The position numbers and the translations under genes were made by a program. Positions 5,372 to 6,810 of a stretch of 6,810 nt of DNA are shown here, in pieces. The notes below the pieces were generated by a model that did no database searches, was not told the origin of the DNA, and worked only from the letters and a program-made list of their open reading frames with translations. Each line of letters starts with the position of its first letter. Position 1 is the first letter of the stretch. Source of the stretch: Candidatus Zixiibacteriota bacterium (GTDB taxonomy: Bacteria > Zixibacteria > MSB-5A5 > GN15 > PGXB01). The stretch is taken from contig JAPLUS010000378.1 in the NCBI GenBank assembly GCA_026397495.1, positions 1 to 6,810 on the forward strand, read 5' to 3'.

Positions 5372-6810
5372 ATGAAAGAGAAAGAGCCGGACAAGCCAAA
5401 AGCCCAACCTTATGACCCCAAGGCCGTTGAGGATAAACTATACAAACGGTGGCTGGAATCGGGATTTTTCAAAGGCCATGTCGATAAAACCAAAGAGCCA
5501 TATTCGATAGTTATTCCGCCGCCCAATGTAACCGATATTCTTCATCTTGGACATGGGCTGAATAACACCATTCAGGATATACTTATCCGGCAGAAAAGAA
5601 TGTCCGGGTATGAAGCTGAATGGCTGCCGGGGGCTGACCATGCCGGTATCGCCACCCAGGTGGTTGTGGAAAAGCAGTTGGCCAAAGAGGGAACCACGCG
5701 ACGGGAACTGGGCCGAGAAAAATTCCATGAACGAACCAAGAAGTGGGCTTACCGCAATAAGGATATAATCCTTAATCAACTAAAACGGATTGGCTGTTCC
5801 TGCGATTGGGACCGGACTCGATTTACAATCGACGATTCGTTTTCACGGGCGGTAACCGAGGTTTTTATCCGGCTTTACAAAAAAGATTTAATCTATCGAG
5901 GGAATCGGATTGTCAACTGGTGTCCCTCCTGCCAGACTTCCCTTTCCGATGATGAAGTTGAATACGAGGAAAAAGACGGCCATCTCTGGTATCTTAAATA
6001 TAAATTACAGGGAAGCGACGAGTATTTAACAGTCGCTACCACCCGCCCCGAGACTATGCTGGGAGATACCGCGCTGGCGGTCAATCCGAAAGATGCCAAG
6101 TATAAGAAATTGGTCGGCAAAACTGTCATCCTGCCGATTCTGGAGCGGGAGATTCCGATTATCGCCGATCCCATTGTTGACCCTGAATTCGGCACGGGAG
6201 TAGTAAAAGTCACCCCGGCGCATGACCCGAATGATTTCGAAATCGGGAAGCGGCATGACCTTGAAGAAATAAATATCCTCAATATCGACGGCACCCTAAA
6301 CGCCAAGGCCGGGAAATTCAAAGGGTTGGATCGTTATGAAGCCCGCAAGCAGTTGGTAAAAGAGTTGGAGAAAAAAGGACATCTTGAGAAGATAGAACCG
6401 TATCATCTGGCTATCGGCACCTGCTACCGTTGTCATAAGGATATCGAGCCCTATCTGTCCGAGCAATGGTTTGTCCGGATGGCTCCGCTGGCCGGGCCGG
6501 CAATCGAGGCCGTTAAGAATGGGGAGTTGAAATTTCATCCTGATTATTGGTCCAAAACCTATCTTCACTGGATGGAGAATATCCGCGACTGGTGTATTTC
6601 CCGCCAATTATGGTGGGGGCACCGAATTCCCGTTTACTACTGTGAGTGCGGGGAAATGATGGTCGCGGCTTCCCTCCCAGAAAAATGCCCCAAATGCGGC
6701 GGAACCGAACTGACGCAGGACGAGGATGTGCTTGATACATGGTTCTCCTCATGGCTCTGGCCTTTCTCCACTTTCGGCTGGCCCGAAAGGGACCCGCTTC
6801 TGGATTATTT
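5372..6810 (+). CDS. valS: Valine-tRNA ligase, N-terminal 479 residues (3' end outside window)
   Basis: Class I aminoacyl-tRNA synthetase that charges tRNA(Val) with valine in the cytoplasm and edits mischarged threonine. The first half of the usual 880-950 residues is present. The Rossmann-fold 'PPPNVTDILHLGH' (49-61) holds the HIGH-type motif HLGH at 58-61, followed by 'GADHAGIATQ' (87-96). WCPSC (183-187) and CYRC (351-354) give a likely zinc knuckle. The CP1 editing domain has 'TTRPETMLGDTA' (223-234) and 'VTPAHDPNDF' (280-289). 'WCISRQLWWGHRIP' (407-420) and the second cysteine set C424, C426, C439, C442 precede 'DVLDTWFSSWLWPFS' (452-466), which is typical of ValRS. The KMSKS loop, anticodon-binding domain and C-terminal coiled coil lie beyond the window. 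The start is set by the promoter and AAAGAGG just upstream. Confidence 0.97.
   Translation, partial: MKEKEPDKPKAQPYDPKAVEDKLYKRWLESGFFKGHVDKTKEPYSIVIPPPNVTDILHLGHGLNNTIQDILIRQKRMSGYEAEWLPGADHAGIATQVVVEKQLAKEGTTRRELGREKFHERTKKWAYRNKDIILNQLKRIGCSCDWDRTRFTIDDSFSRAVTEVFIRLYKKDLIYRGNRIVNWCPSCQTSLSDDEVEYEEKDGHLWYLKYKLQGSDEYLTVATTRPETMLGDTALAVNPKDAKYKKLVGKTVILPILEREIPIIADPIVDPEFGTGVVKVTPAHDPNDFEIGKRHDLEEINILNIDGTLNAKAGKFKGLDRYEARKQLVKELEKKGHLEKIEPYHLAIGTCYRCHKDIEPYLSEQWFVRMAPLAGPAIEAVKNGELKFHPDYWSKTYLHWMENIRDWCISRQLWWGHRIPVYYCECGEMMVAASLPEKCPKCGGTELTQDEDVLDTWFSSWLWPFSTFGWPERDPLLDY

Noticed and set aside
5438..6752. Minus-strand open frames within valS
   Set aside because: They are shadows of the ValS frame, which has continuous family signatures throughout.

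Overview
The window looks like chromosomal DNA from a Gram-negative-type bacterium of moderate GC. It carries housekeeping genes (mazG, valS) beside part of a type IV pilus / type II secretion-like locus. The repeat-rich gap and the PilM-PilN style proteins fit an uncultured or environmental lineage, such as the FCB group or a deltaproteobacterium-like group. Taxonomy cannot be settled from this sequence, and this is a guess.

Layout. Positions 1-3968 hold three minus-strand genes transcribed right to left. These are a large prepilin-like protein (2808-3968), a second paralogous one (1611-2798, 9 bp after the first), and a PilM-PilN/GspL-like fusion (start 1588, 22 bp after the second pilin, running off the left edge). 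Both pilins have a class III signal, a GspG-like N-terminal part, and an unusual extension of about 240 residues: a transthyretin/carboxypeptidase-regulatory-like beta domain followed by a second beta-rich domain with conserved cysteines. The fusion protein has a degenerate actin-like PilM part, one membrane helix, a coiled-coil stretch and a PilN-like periplasmic domain. Pseudopilins would sit in the inner membrane and be assembled on a platform containing the fusion protein. The assembly ATPase, the GspF/PilC-type platform protein, the secretin and the prepilin peptidase are not in the window.

Positions 3931-4440 are a mosaic of short dispersed repeats. Three copies begin with the same 'cttgttgaaaaag' type end (two forward, one inverted). 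Interleaved with them are GC-rich palindromes of the 'gtcat-cccc-stem-gggg-atccag' type. One copy runs into the 5' end of the upstream pilin gene and appears to supply its start codon and most of its leader peptide.

Positions 4456-5226 (minus) encode a complete MazG nucleoside triphosphate pyrophosphohydrolase. A 145-bp divergent gap follows, with a near-consensus sigma-70 promoter pointing right. The first 479 codons of valine-tRNA ligase (valS) start at 5372 and run off the right edge. MazG and ValS are housekeeping proteins with no evident functional tie to the pilus genes.
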